Shown piece by piece: positions 15,714-24,367 of a DNA stretch of 43,117 bases; positions within the stretch are counted from its first letter, which is position 1, and each line of letters begins with the position of its first letter. The stretch is taken from assembly GCA_964384825.1 (NCBI GenBank), contig CAYLMM010000017.1:1-43117 (forward strand). Direction: 5' to 3'. The translations under genes were made by a program, and so were the position numbers. Below the pieces are notes generated by a model. It saw only the letters and a program-made list of their open reading frames with translations. It ran no database searches and was not told the origin of the DNA. The stretch comes from CAYLMM01 sp964384825. GTDB taxonomy: Bacteria > Krumholzibacteriota > Krumholzibacteriia > LZORAL124-64-63.

Positions 15714-18112
15714 TCCGGTTCGCCCGCCGCTATGGTTCGCGCATCCGTCCCGAGCCCTCGTTCGCCGCTTTCCTGCTGGTGCTGGCTGTTTTGCTGCCCC
15801 GGGTGACGGGCGGCGACGTGCCGGTCGTGCGGATCGATATACCGGCCGACAGGCTTCCCTATCGCGCGGTGATCGCCGATTCCGACAAGAACCCCTACTA
15901 CATCGATCACGAATGGTCCTCGAGCCGACGTTCCTTCGCGCTGGGCGATTCCGGAGCGGTTTTCGAGGCCTATGCCGTAAGGGCCGGCATCGTGCTCGAC
16001 CGCTATGTCGGAGGCGAGAACCGCAGCCTCTGGCAATTCAATCTGCCGGTGCCCTTCTGCTGGCGCCCGGTCAGCGGGATGATCGACGGCGCCTGGGACG
16101 TCGACGGCGACGGTGATCGCGAGATCCTGGTCACCTCCTGCACCGAGGACCGCCGGCACTGGCGGATCTGGGCCCTGGACGCCGTCGAAGGAAGGCCGGT
16201 TGCGATCGCCGATCTCCGGGGCGGTCCCGACCGGCGGCCCGACGGGGTCTGGGATGGCCGCTTCATGGTCGTCGATGTCCAGTCCGTTCCGACTCCGCGC
16301 GGCGAGAAGACGGCGCTGATTCTCGGCGTGGACGCCGGTTTCGACATCGAGCCGCGCGGCCTGATGGCGGTCGATCCCTTCGGCGGCGAAGTGCTCTGGC
16401 GCCTGCTGGCCGGGCCTCCGGCGCAGAACGCGCAGTTCGGGGCCGTGGATCTGGACGGCGACGGAGCGCGGGAGATCCTCTGGACGGGCAACGCCGTGCA
16501 CAACATGGGCCAAGAGAAGCTCGGCGGCTGGAGCGACGATGTCGGGGCGCTGTTCGTGGCCGACCGGACCGGCAGGATGAGGTGGGCGCGCGTCCTGATC
16601 CGGGACAAGGGTTCGTCGTGGCCGGCTGTCGCGGATCTGGACGGGGACGGCCGGCCCGAGGTGATCGTCGGCACCGCCGCCCACACGGCCGCGATCAACG
16701 ACCTGGCGGTGTTCGAGGGCGCCGACGGGCGCGAAATGGCGCGGTTCCGGGTCGGCGGCAAGATCTGCGGGGTCGGCGCCCTTTCCGCGGTCGCGGATCG
16801 TCCGGGGCGGATCTACGCCGTGACCCAGGCCGGAAGGGTCATGGCCTGGGAATGGACCGACGCCGGGTTGAGGTTGGTGAGGGAGGCGCACGGTTCGGAA
16901 AAATCCGTGCTGGTGGCCGTCGCCGACATCCTCCCGGAGCCCGGCTGCGAACTCGTCATCTGGGAGCAGAGAAGCAGGGCGCGCGTGCTCGGAGCGGATC
17001 TCAGACCCCTGGGCGTTTTCACGTCGCCGGACCTGGTCCTGGAAATTTCGCAGGACTGCATCATGGCCGAAGAGGACGGCCCCCCTTCGATCCTCTGCCT
17101 GAACCGCAACAACGGCACGACGCTGATGCTGCGTTTCATCCCCGCCCCGGACGGTTCCCCATGGATGCTCTACGCCCTCGCGCCGCTGCTGGGCGCGGCC
17201 GGCGCGGCGGTGGCCCTGGCGCGTCGCCGCCGCCGCCGCAGTTCGCCGGCCACCCTGCGCGATCTGCGCCTGCAGCTGCTGGGGCGGCTGGAGCTTTCGG
17301 GGCACAAGGCGATCGGATCGCTCAAGCCCCTGCGCCGCGCGCTGTGGCTGCTCTCGGCGATGGCGTCCGAGGCGGGCGAGGCCGCGACCTGCCGCGAACG
17401 TTTCGAGGCGATCTGCGGCGTCTTCGAAACCGAGACCGTGTCCGAGCTGAGAGCCACCGCCGAGCTCTGCGCCATCGCCGGCCTGGACAGGGAATGCGAA
17501 CGTCCGGTCCGGACGCTCGATCGGTTGCGGAGCCGCATCGGGAAGCTGGTCCGCGGGGGATGCGTCCCGGCCGAAATGCGCGAATCCCTGACCGGCATCC
17601 GGCGCGACGCCGAGCGGCTCGAAGCCGATCTGCAGGATCTGCGCCGGACCGTGGCCGGATTCTTCCGCTGCGACGTTGCGGCCGTCGCCCGGGCCGTGCT
17701 GGCGGATTGGGCCGAAACCTGCGCCGAGGCCGGCGTTTCGGCCGAGGTCCGGGTCGAGGGCGGGCCGCCGGTCGCCCGCTGCGATCCCGGCGAGATGGAA
17801 TTCATCCTCGACAACCTGGTCGGCAACGCCGTGCGGGCCATGGCCGGCGCCGAAGAGCGGCGCCTGTCGCTGACCTTCGGCGCGGATTCGGGCATGGTGC
17901 TGGGCGAGGTGGCCGACACCGGCTGCGGCATCGTGCCGGACGACTGGGAGTCGGTCATGGAATCGCGGGCCAGCGACCGCGACGGCGGCGGCATGGGTCT
18001 GCCCCGCAGCCGTTCCCTCTTGCGCAAATACGAGGGCCGGCTTTATATCCGCAGCAGCGAACTCGGCCGCGGCACGGTGATCGGCCTGGAGATCCCCGCC
18101 GCCGGGAACTGA
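15710..18112 (+). CDS. Sensor histidine kinase with periplasmic FG-GAP/VCBS-type domain (second of a tandem pair)
   Basis: This is an 800-residue paralogue of the preceding kinase, translationally coupled by an ATGA overlap and with its own GGAAGGA. The architecture is the same: N-terminal hydrophobic segment (about 18-33), a periplasmic propeller-like domain with DVDGDGD (130-136), DLDGDG (247-252) and DLDGDG (309-314), a membrane helix (about 484-503) followed by ARRRRRR, an unusual dimerisation region, and an HATPase. His532 in ELSGHKAIGSLKPLRR aligns with His530 of the partner. N-box Asn702/Asn706, G1 DTGCGIV at 736-742 and G2 GGGMGLPRS are present. The region between His and N-box (about 555-650) is helical and diverges most between the two. 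The pair could heterodimerise. The input signal is unknown; an extracellular polymer or Ca2+-dependent ligand is conceivable. Autokinase activity is likely but not shown. Confidence 0.82.
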   Translation: MIRFARRYGSRIRPEPSFAAFLLVLAVLLPRVTGGDVPVVRIDIPADRLPYRAVIADSDKNPYYIDHEWSSSRRSFALGDSGAVFEAYAVRAGIVLDRYVGGENRSLWQFNLPVPFCWRPVSGMIDGAWDVDGDGDREILVTSCTEDRRHWRIWALDAVEGRPVAIADLRGGPDRRPDGVWDGRFMVVDVQSVPTPRGEKTALILGVDAGFDIEPRGLMAVDPFGGEVLWRLLAGPPAQNAQFGAVDLDGDGAREILWTGNAVHNMGQEKLGGWSDDVGALFVADRTGRMRWARVLIRDKGSSWPAVADLDGDGRPEVIVGTAAHTAAINDLAVFEGADGREMARFRVGGKICGVGALSAVADRPGRIYAVTQAGRVMAWEWTDAGLRLVREAHGSEKSVLVAVADILPEPGCELVIWEQRSRARVLGADLRPLGVFTSPDLVLEISQDCIMAEEDGPPSILCLNRNNGTTLMLRFIPAPDGSPWMLYALAPLLGAAGAAVALARRRRRRSSPATLRDLRLQLLGRLELSGHKAIGSLKPLRRALWLLSAMASEAGEAATCRERFEAICGVFETETVSELRATAELCAIAGLDRECERPVRTLDRLRSRIGKLVRGGCVPAEMRESLTGIRRDAERLEADLQDLRRTVAGFFRCDVAAVARAVLADWAETCAEAGVSAEVRVEGGPPVARCDPGEMEFILDNLVGNAVRAMAGAEERRLSLTFGADSGMVLGEVADTGCGIVPDDWESVMESRASDRDGGGMGLPRSRSLLRKYEGRLYIRSSELGRGTVIGLEIPAAGN

Positions 18113-18141
18113 CCCCGAACGTCCCGAACCCGGAGGACGCC

Positions 18142-18489
18142 ATGACCGACCGGATCGCATCGTTCCGCGCCCATCGCGAGAAGATGAACCGGCGCATCCT
18201 TGACGAGGGCACGCTGGTGACCAGGCGGTTTTTCAATCTCGATACCCGCTGCTACGAGGCCGGCGCTCTGGACGTGCGCACCAAGGAGCTGCTGGGATTG
18301 ACCGCCTCGCTGGTCCTGCGCTGCGACGATTGCGTCGCCTACCATCTGATCCGCTGCGTCGAGGAGGGGTCGGGCCGCGCCGAGATGGTCGAGGCCCTGG
18401 ACGTGGGGCTGATCGTCGGCGGCTCGATCGTGATTCCGCATCTGCGGCGCGCGCACGAGATTCTGGACGAGCTGCTGGACGAAGCCTAG
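18142..18489 (+). CDS. AhpD-like / carboxymuconolactone decarboxylase family protein
   Basis: This is a 115-residue single-domain protein with the AhpD-type redox motif Cys61-Asp-Asp-Cys64-x3-His68. The pattern CxxCxxxH marks the peroxidase/disulfide-relay branch of the CMD family, not the decarboxylase branch. The helix before it (DVRTKELLGLTASLVLR) and the following helix (GRAEMVEALDVGLIVGGS) match the fold. AhpD-like proteins work as trimers or hexamers in alkylhydroperoxide detoxification. ATG 18142 has CGGAGGA 5-10 nt upstream, 29 nt after the second kinase stop, so it is probably the third gene of the kinase operon. That raises the possibility that a redox or hydroperoxide process is linked to the sensors. 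Its TAG overlaps the stop of the convergent mltF-like gene. Confidence 0.85.
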   Translation: MTDRIASFRAHREKMNRRILDEGTLVTRRFFNLDTRCYEAGALDVRTKELLGLTASLVLRCDDCVAYHLIRCVEEGSGRAEMVEALDVGLIVGGSIVIPHLRRAHEILDELLDEA

Positions 18490-20015
18490 AGATCGGGCGG
18501 CCGCCGCGACAGCAGTTCGCGGTAGCAGCGGGCCCGGTAGAAGATGTTGCGGACGTAGTCGACGGTCTCGCTGCCGCGGTAGTAGCCGTAGCGGGTGGTG
18601 GGATAATGCCGGCGCTCCTGCTTGCGCTGCAGCCCGATCTCGACGTTCCCCCACCATCTGTCCGGATCCAGGCCCGCCTCCATCGCCAGCAGGCGGGCGT
18701 CGTTCAGATGCCCGCGGCCGCTGTGGTAGGCGGCCAGGGTCAGGGCCAGGCGGTCCAGCGAATCGAGATAGGCGAACCCCCGGAATATCTCCGCCAGCAG
18801 CTTCACCCCGGACTGGATGTTCCATTCCGGGGTCAAAACCTCGGTCGAATCCAGATCGGTGAAGCGGGGCAGCACCTGCATCAGGCCCATCGCGCCGGCG
18901 TCGCTCCGCGCGCTCGGCTTGAAACGCGATTCCTCGTACATCAGCGCGGTGACCAGCACCCAGTCAAGTCCGGCGTGGCGGCATTCCCGGCGCACCAGAT
19001 CGTCCCAGGGCGAGAGGCGGCCGCTCTTGTCGGGGCGGCGCTCGTGCTGGCGGTAGTAGCGCACCTGCCGGGGATCGATGAAGTAGCGTTGTTCGAGGAT
19101 TCCGTAGATGCGGCTGCGGCGCGGCGCGGTCGCCAGCATCTTGAACTGGCGGCCGAGGTAGCGGTCGGCCGCGGCCCGCAGATCGGGGCTGTTGCGGCGC
19201 AGCAGCCAGACCGTCGGCCGGATGTCGGTCAGGGCGGGGCCGAGCCGCGCGCCCGGGTGGGACGGCAGCGAGGCCCGCGCGACGTTCTCGTTGGCGACCG
19301 TGGCCGGGATCTCGCCGCGGGCGACCATGCCGATCAGGTCGTCCTCCGACAGCAGCCGCCGCGCCTTGACGATCTTCAGGCGCAGATGCCGCCGGTTGCG
19401 CAGCTCGCGCAGGGTGGCCAGGATATGCGAGTGGGCGGGCACGTGGACGGTCATCCCGTCCAGGGCGTCCAAGGCGTCCAGGGTGTCGGGCCGGGCGTCG
19501 CCGGCGGGCAGCACGAGCCTCTCGCGCGTGTAGCCGTAGGGCATCGAGGCCGCGCCGTAGGATTGCAGATGGGGGCTCTTGGTCAGGCCCATCGCCACCA
19601 TGTCGCCGGCGCCCTCGTTCAGCAGGGTGAAGGGATCCTCGCCGGCGGCCGGGATCACGACCTCGCAGCGCAGGCCGAGCGAGTGGGCGAAGGAGCGGGC
19701 CAGCTCGAATTCGAAACCGACCTCGTCCCCGTCGAAGATCAGGTAGTTGGTGGGGCCCGGTTCGGTGATCACGCGCAGAACGCCCTCGGCGCGGACCAGA
19801 TCCAGGTCGCGCTGCACGGTGGGGGCGGCCGCGGCCGGCAGCATCCCGCCGCCGGGGGAGCCGCCGCCGTTGGCGATGGGGTCCCCGCAGCCGCCGACTC
19901 CCGCGACCAGGCCGGCGAAGAGACCGACGGTCGCCAGCAGGGCCGCCGCAGCAAGCGGCGTCCTGCGCGGCGGTCGGCGCCGGCGGTCTGATCGGTGTGC
20001 GTTGCGAAGGATCAT
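18486..20015 (-). CDS. MltF-type membrane-bound lytic murein transglycosylase (lipoprotein)
   Basis: This 509-residue lipoprotein combines a periplasmic solute-binding (SBP_bac_3) domain with a C-terminal SLT transglycosylase, the MltF arrangement. ATG 20015 opens an Arg-rich n-region, a hydrophobic core (21-40) and a VGGC lipobox (Cys43). A Gly-rich linker precedes the SBP domain (about 68-300; LRVITEPGPTNYLIF onward). The SLT domain (about 335-500) has the catalytic Glu362 in YEESRF, then AMGLMQVLP and AAYHSGRGHL, the goose-lysozyme-type signature set. It would cleave the glycan MurNAc-GlcNAc bond to a 1,6-anhydro product at the outer membrane, with the SBP part sensing muropeptides. No strong SD is visible; upstream frame extension to 20126 lacks signal-peptide logic. 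The stop codon overlaps that of the convergent AhpD-like gene. Confidence 0.92.
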   Translation of the reverse strand: MILRNAHRSDRRRRPPRRTPLAAAALLATVGLFAGLVAGVGGCGDPIANGGGSPGGGMLPAAAAPTVQRDLDLVRAEGVLRVITEPGPTNYLIFDGDEVGFEFELARSFAHSLGLRCEVVIPAAGEDPFTLLNEGAGDMVAMGLTKSPHLQSYGAASMPYGYTRERLVLPAGDARPDTLDALDALDGMTVHVPAHSHILATLRELRNRRHLRLKIVKARRLLSEDDLIGMVARGEIPATVANENVARASLPSHPGARLGPALTDIRPTVWLLRRNSPDLRAAADRYLGRQFKMLATAPRRSRIYGILEQRYFIDPRQVRYYRQHERRPDKSGRLSPWDDLVRRECRHAGLDWVLVTALMYEESRFKPSARSDAGAMGLMQVLPRFTDLDSTEVLTPEWNIQSGVKLLAEIFRGFAYLDSLDRLALTLAAYHSGRGHLNDARLLAMEAGLDPDRWWGNVEIGLQRKQERRHYPTTRYGYYRGSETVDYVRNIFYRARCYRELLSRRPPDL

Positions 20016-20319
20016 GGCGCTGATGGTACCCGGTCGGAAGCCCTTGTCAATCTTCCGCCTGCGTGCGGCGGAGGCGGCGGGCGGCTCCGGCGCTCCCGGC
20101 GAAGCTCGGCGAAAAACGGGTCGCAAGTTTAACCCCTTGAAACAATAGCAAGTTACGCGCCGGTATTTCTTGGGATTTCGAAATGTCTCTTTCTCGTGAC
20201 GCCTTTCCGGCGGATATTATCTAAAATATGCTTCTTATAAGTTCATTGCCGGAAGGATGTTCCCTTGCCGGCCGCCGTGGCCGGCAAGGTTGTTCCAGGA
20301 TCATTCGTCAGGAGCCCCG
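20016..20319. other. 304-bp divergent intergenic region with AT-rich core and leader hairpin
   Basis: This lies between mltF-like (minus) and the metalloprotease (plus). About 20120-20245 is AT-rich for this DNA and holds several -10-like hexamers (TATTAT 20215-20220, TAAAAT 20222-20227, TATAAG 20236-20241), but none has a good -35 at 16-18 nt. GCAAGTT occurs twice about 24 bp apart. A strong hairpin at 20263-20289 is listed separately. No ORF or RNA gene was recognised. Confidence 0.5.
20263..20289 (+). promoter_or_regulatory. 11-bp perfect hairpin in the leader of the metalloprotease gene
   Basis: CCTTGCCGGCC (20263-20273) and GGCCGGCAAGG (20279-20289) pair perfectly around a 5-nt loop, 20 nt before the SD AGGAG (20310-20314). 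Both flanking genes point away from this region, so it cannot terminate a neighbour. It is either a leader element of the downstream gene, such as an attenuator or mRNA stabiliser, or a protein-binding palindrome. Confidence 0.5.
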
Positions 20320-23157
20320 ATGAAACGCTCTCGCCTGTTCTTCGGATCGATATTCGCCTTGATGGCGATTCTGCCCGCCATGATTCCCGCGCCCGCCGCC
20401 GCGGCCGGGCCGATCGGCCTGCCCGACGCCATCGCGGCGGACGTCGCATCCGGCGCCCTGGATCGCGACGACGCCCTGCTCTACGGCTTCCGCTACGTCT
20501 TCGCCAAGGACAGGCTGCCGGCCGCCTACAAGTCGGCTCCCGGGCGCCCGCTGAAATGCGTCACGCCGATGATCGCGGAATTCCTGCGCCGGGAAGCGGA
20601 CCTGTCGCCGAAGCTGGCCCTCGAGATCCGCTCGTACATCGAGCGCGAGCCGGCTCCCGACGCGACCGCCTCGACCTTCATCAGCCCGGGCGGGAAGTTC
20701 CGTTTCACCTATCTGACGACCGGGACGAACGCGGTGCCCTCGACCGACACCGATCCGGCCAACGGCGTGCCCGATTTCGTCGACCGCTGCGCCTCCTACC
20801 TGGATTATTCCTGGGATCTGGAGGTCGACCAGTACGGCTTCGAGGCTCCCCCGATCGGGTCGGGCTATTACGAGATCTCGTTCGAGTCGATGGATTCCTA
20901 CGGCTACACCACGGTGGTCAACGGATCCCAGACGCGCATCGTGCTGCACAACAACTTCCAGGACTTCCCCGCGAACGACGATCCCGAGGGCAACGACCGG
21001 GGCGCCGCGAAGGTGACCTGCGCCCACGAGTTCAAGCACGCCACCCAGATCGTCGGCAGCGGCTGGAGCGAGGGCGGCTGGGTCGAGGTCGACGCCACCT
21101 GGATGGAGGACATCGCCTACGACCAGGTCAACGACTACTACAACTACCTCGGGTCGGGCAGCCCGATCAGCGCGCCCACCGCGTCGCTCGATTCCGGCTC
21201 GACCGGCACCGGCTCCTACGACGACTGCGTCTGGCAGCATTGGATGAGCGAGACCTGGGGCGTCGACTTCATCCGCGAGTACTGGAGCCGCCGCATCGGC
21301 CACACCACCGAGGCGGTCCTGGACAGCTACGACTACGTCCTGCAGAACCACGGATCTTCGATCGCGGACGGCTACGCGGTCTTCGCCGCATGGAACCACG
21401 CCACCGGCGGACGGGCGGTGCCGGGCGTCGGCTACGGCGAGGCCGCCGACTATCCCCAGGGCCCGGCGACCTACTCCGCCGCGTCCTATCCCGCCGAGTT
21501 CACTGGCTCGACGGCCCACCTGGCCGCCAACCTCGTGGTCTGCAGCGGCCTGAGCGGCGAGGTCGGCTCGTTCTCGGTGGCCTTCGACGGCCAGGATGAC
21601 GCGGTGATGTCGGTGGCCGCGGTCATCACCCGCCTCGACGGGACCGGCGTCATCGAGACCATCCCCCTGGACGCGGACAACGATGCCGAGGCGCTGCTGT
21701 CGGTGCCCCTGGAAGAGATCGCCACGGTCGGCCTGGCGGTGACCAATTCCGCCAAATCGGGCCTGGACGCGCTCTGGACCGTGACGGTCGACGAGGCGCC
21801 CTACGTGCCGCAGCCGGTGCTCACGCTGGATGTCGAATCGATGACCCAGACTCTGGCGCCGGACGGGACCGCCGGACAGGAGCTGACGATCGGCAACGCC
21901 GGCGAGGCGGGCTCGGTGCTGGACTACCGGATCCTGCCGATGGAACCCATGCCGGCGGGCAAGGGCTACGCCCCGGCCAGCGTCTCCGGCTCGACGATCT
22001 CGGCCGTCGACGCGCGCTATCTGCCGGGCGGCGAGACGACCCTGACCCTGAAGCTGATCAACGACAGCCCCGACGACGAATGGCTGACCGACGCCACGCT
22101 GGCGGTTCCGGCCGGAGTCTCGATCACCGCCGCCTCCGACTTCACCGGCGGCACCTACGGGTCGCTGGTCTGGAACGGCGAGACGGGCGACGGGGTCACC
22201 GCGACGTGGCACGGCGACACCGGCGATCCGAACTACTACGGCGTGATCGTGATGGGGCAGCAGGCGCTCGGGGCGCTCACGATCTCGGTTCCCGCCGGCA
22301 CCTCCGGCCCCTTGACCCTGAGCTACACGATCACCGGCGACCAGTACGGCGCCAGCCCCCATTCGGTCGGCGGCACGTTCACGCTGCAGCCGCGCGATCC
22401 GGAGATCGAACTGACCGCGCCGGCCGCGGACGAGTATCTGGCCGTCGGGCAGGCCGCGCAGCTGACCTGGACGGCCTCGCAGCTGGCGACCGTCGATCTC
22501 GATCTGAGCCGCGACGGCGGGGCCACCTGGGAATCGATCGCCGCCGGCGAGCCCAACGACGGCTCCTACGACTGGACGGTCACCGCGCCCGCGTCCGGAA
22601 CCTGCCGGATCCGCGTGTCCTCGACCGACGATTCGGTTTCCGACATCGGGCCGGGATCCTTCGCCGTCTACGCGCCCGTGCCCTGGCTGACCGCCGCGCC
22701 CGCCGAGGGCCAGGTGGCCGAGGGCGGGTCGCAGGCCGTGGCTGTGGACTTCGACGCCGCCGGCCTGGCGACGGGCGACTATCCGGCGACCCTGCTGGTG
22801 CTTCCCGACGGGATGGCCGCCCGGTCTGTGGGGGTCGTGCTGACGGTCGCCGATACCGGCACCGACGTGCCCGGCCGCCCGGACTTCGCCCTGCGCGGAG
22901 CGGCTCCCAACCCGTTCAACCCGCTGACGGTGATCAGCTACTCGCTGGACGCTGCCGGCCCGATGCGCCTGGATGTCCTGGATGCCCGCGGGCGGCTGGT
23001 GCGCATCCTCGAATCCGGCGTCCGCGAGGCCGGAACCCACGACGTCCGCTGGGACGGCCGCGACGGTTCGGGCCGCCGGGTCGCCTCGGGCGTCTACCTC
23101 GTGCGGCTGCGCTCCGGCGGAAACGACGCGACCGGCAAGATGACCCTGGCCCGCTGA
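20320..23157 (+). CDS. Secreted MXAN_6640-like metalloprotease with C-terminal FlgD-like domain
   Basis: This is a 945-residue exported zinc metallopeptidase. ATG 20320 has AGGAG 5 nt upstream, and residues 1-29 are a signal peptide ending in APAAAA. The catalytic region (about 110-420) carries CAHEFKHATQ with His236, Glu237 and His240. A downstream acidic segment (VEVDATWMEDIAYD, Glu256/Glu263) probably supplies the third ligand, as in MXAN_6640-type putative metalloproteases. Before it, DPANGVPDFVD resembles the Ca2+-loop entry of these families. Residues about 540-830 are beta-rich Ig/cohesin-like modules. The C-terminus is a FlgD-like Ig domain (PNPFNPLTVISY to the end), closely matching the S8 protease and phosphoesterase tails. 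It likely degrades extracellular protein. A strong hairpin terminator follows 23 nt after the stop. Confidence 0.88.
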   Translation: MKRSRLFFGSIFALMAILPAMIPAPAAAAGPIGLPDAIAADVASGALDRDDALLYGFRYVFAKDRLPAAYKSAPGRPLKCVTPMIAEFLRREADLSPKLALEIRSYIEREPAPDATASTFISPGGKFRFTYLTTGTNAVPSTDTDPANGVPDFVDRCASYLDYSWDLEVDQYGFEAPPIGSGYYEISFESMDSYGYTTVVNGSQTRIVLHNNFQDFPANDDPEGNDRGAAKVTCAHEFKHATQIVGSGWSEGGWVEVDATWMEDIAYDQVNDYYNYLGSGSPISAPTASLDSGSTGTGSYDDCVWQHWMSETWGVDFIREYWSRRIGHTTEAVLDSYDYVLQNHGSSIADGYAVFAAWNHATGGRAVPGVGYGEAADYPQGPATYSAASYPAEFTGSTAHLAANLVVCSGLSGEVGSFSVAFDGQDDAVMSVAAVITRLDGTGVIETIPLDADNDAEALLSVPLEEIATVGLAVTNSAKSGLDALWTVTVDEAPYVPQPVLTLDVESMTQTLAPDGTAGQELTIGNAGEAGSVLDYRILPMEPMPAGKGYAPASVSGSTISAVDARYLPGGETTLTLKLINDSPDDEWLTDATLAVPAGVSITAASDFTGGTYGSLVWNGETGDGVTATWHGDTGDPNYYGVIVMGQQALGALTISVPAGTSGPLTLSYTITGDQYGASPHSVGGTFTLQPRDPEIELTAPAADEYLAVGQAAQLTWTASQLATVDLDLSRDGGATWESIAAGEPNDGSYDWTVTAPASGTCRIRVSSTDDSVSDIGPGSFAVYAPVPWLTAAPAEGQVAEGGSQAVAVDFDAAGLATGDYPATLLVLPDGMAARSVGVVLTVADTGTDVPGRPDFALRGAAPNPFNPLTVISYSLDAAGPMRLDVLDARGRLVRILESGVREAGTHDVRWDGRDGSGRRVASGVYLVRLRSGGNDATGKMTLAR

Positions 23158-23180
23158 CCGGGCGCCGGGTCGACGACCGC

Positions 23181-23210
23181 GCGGGGCGGAGGTTCCGACC
23201 TCCGCCCCGC
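23181..23210 (+). terminator. 13-bp perfect GC hairpin after the metalloprotease gene
   Basis: Arms 23181-23193 and 23198-23210 are perfect complements (13 bp, 4-nt TCCG loop), 23 nt after the stop. There is no T-run, as with the hairpin at 6761. It probably ends or stabilises the metalloprotease transcript before the DUF503 gene 100 nt downstream. Confidence 0.6.
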
Positions 23211-23310
23211 CTGTATCCGGGCGTATCCGGGGCTCCGGCCCGCCGTCGTGGAAATCGGGCTTGCGCCTCGGCACCGGAGATAGTGTACTTCCCGGACGGG
23301 AGGTGACGCC

Positions 23311-23628
23311 TTGGACGACGTGCGCGCCCACACCGGCATCCTGGTGGCCGATCTCCTGCTGCCCCACGCCGGTTCCCTGAAGGAGAGGCGCCGCGCCCTG
23401 CGGGCGGTGGTCCAGCGGCTGCGCAATCGCGAATTCTCGGTGGCCCAGGTGGGTCCCGCGGATCTGCATCAGCGGGCTTTCCTGGCCGTGACGGCCGTCT
23501 CGGGTTCCGCCTCGGAGCTGGCCGGGATGCTGGACGTCGCCGAAAGGATCCTCTTCGCTTCGGAGTTCGAGGTCGCCGCGGTGCACCGCGACGGGTCGCT
23601 CCTGGCCTTTCCCTCGACCGGAGCCTGA
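23311..23628 (+). CDS. DUF503 family protein
   Basis: This is a 105-residue protein with the typical DUF503 beginning: GILVADLLLPHAGSLKERRRALRAVVQRLRNREFSVAQ shows the strand with the LKxxR helix found across the family. It has a ferredoxin-like alpha/beta pattern and no membrane segment or metal motif. The start is TTG 23311 behind a strong GGGAGGTGA with about 7 nt spacing. In many bacteria DUF503 genes lie beside rbfA/infB, but here it sits alone upstream of a cyclase-family gene. The function is not established, and no claim beyond the family is made. Confidence 0.85.
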   Translation: MDDVRAHTGILVADLLLPHAGSLKERRRALRAVVQRLRNREFSVAQVGPADLHQRAFLAVTAVSGSASELAGMLDVAERILFASEFEVAAVHRDGSLLAFPSTGA

Positions 23629-23730
23629 AGAATCGCATCGATCGCCCGGGGCCGGCCGCCGGGGCCGGTTTCCGCGGGCCGCGTCGAAGGCCGGGAGCCG
23701 GAATCTCCCTGATCGACAAGGAGGATCGCC

Positions 23731-24345
23731 GTGCCGATCATCGATCTGAGCCACGTCCTGCGGACGGGGATGGATGTCTTTCCGGGCGACCGGAAGCCCG
23801 AATTCCCGCGTCTTTCCGAGCACGGCGAAGGGAATCACCAGTCCTCGGCCATGAACACCGGATGCCACGTCGGCACCCATATCGACACGCCGCTGCATTT
23901 CCTGCCGGACCGTCCCGGCCTGGACCAGATGCCGGCGGATCGTTTCATCGGACGCGCCGCGGCGATCGACGCCCCGGCGGGCGTCGTGCCGGCCGAGGTC
24001 GCGGCGGGGATCGATCTGGGGCCGGTGGATTTCCTGATCCTGCGCACCGGATGGGAAAACCGCTGGGGGACGCCCGGCTACTACCGGGACTGGCCGTATC
24101 TGCATCCCGATCTGGCGCGGCATCTGGCCGACGCCGGGCTGAAGGGCGTGGGCATCGATTCGCCCAGCGTGGATCCCCTGTCCGGAGGCCCCGTGCACGG
24201 GATCCTGGCCGCGGCCGGGATGATCAACGTGGAGAACCTGGCCAATCTGGGCGCCCTGCCGGCGGGGATCTTCGATTTCATGGCCCTGCCGCTGAAGCTG
24301 GCCGGCGCCGAGGGTTCGCCCGTGCGCGCGGTGGCCCTGGTCTGA
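23731..24345 (+). CDS. Cyclase-family metal hydrolase (kynurenine formamidase-like)
   Basis: This is a 204-residue cytosolic metal-dependent hydrolase of the cyclase family (bacterial KynB-type arylformamidase and relatives). The signature HxGTHxDxPxHF is complete: His46, His50, Asp52 and His56 in CHVGTHIDTPLHF. GIDSPSVDP (about 142-150) and the C-terminal LPLKLAGAEGSPVRAVAL are also typical. The start is GTG 23731 with AAGGAGG and 7 nt spacing. No tryptophan-catabolism gene is nearby, so kynurenine formamide hydrolysis is only one option; other members act on unrelated amides or lactones. It is followed after 22 nt by the CaCA exchanger. Confidence 0.88.
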   Translation: MPIIDLSHVLRTGMDVFPGDRKPEFPRLSEHGEGNHQSSAMNTGCHVGTHIDTPLHFLPDRPGLDQMPADRFIGRAAAIDAPAGVVPAEVAAGIDLGPVDFLILRTGWENRWGTPGYYRDWPYLHPDLARHLADAGLKGVGIDSPSVDPLSGGPVHGILAAAGMINVENLANLGALPAGIFDFMALPLKLAGAEGSPVRAVALV

Positions 24346-24367
24346 ATCGCGGAGAGGAAGAGGATTC

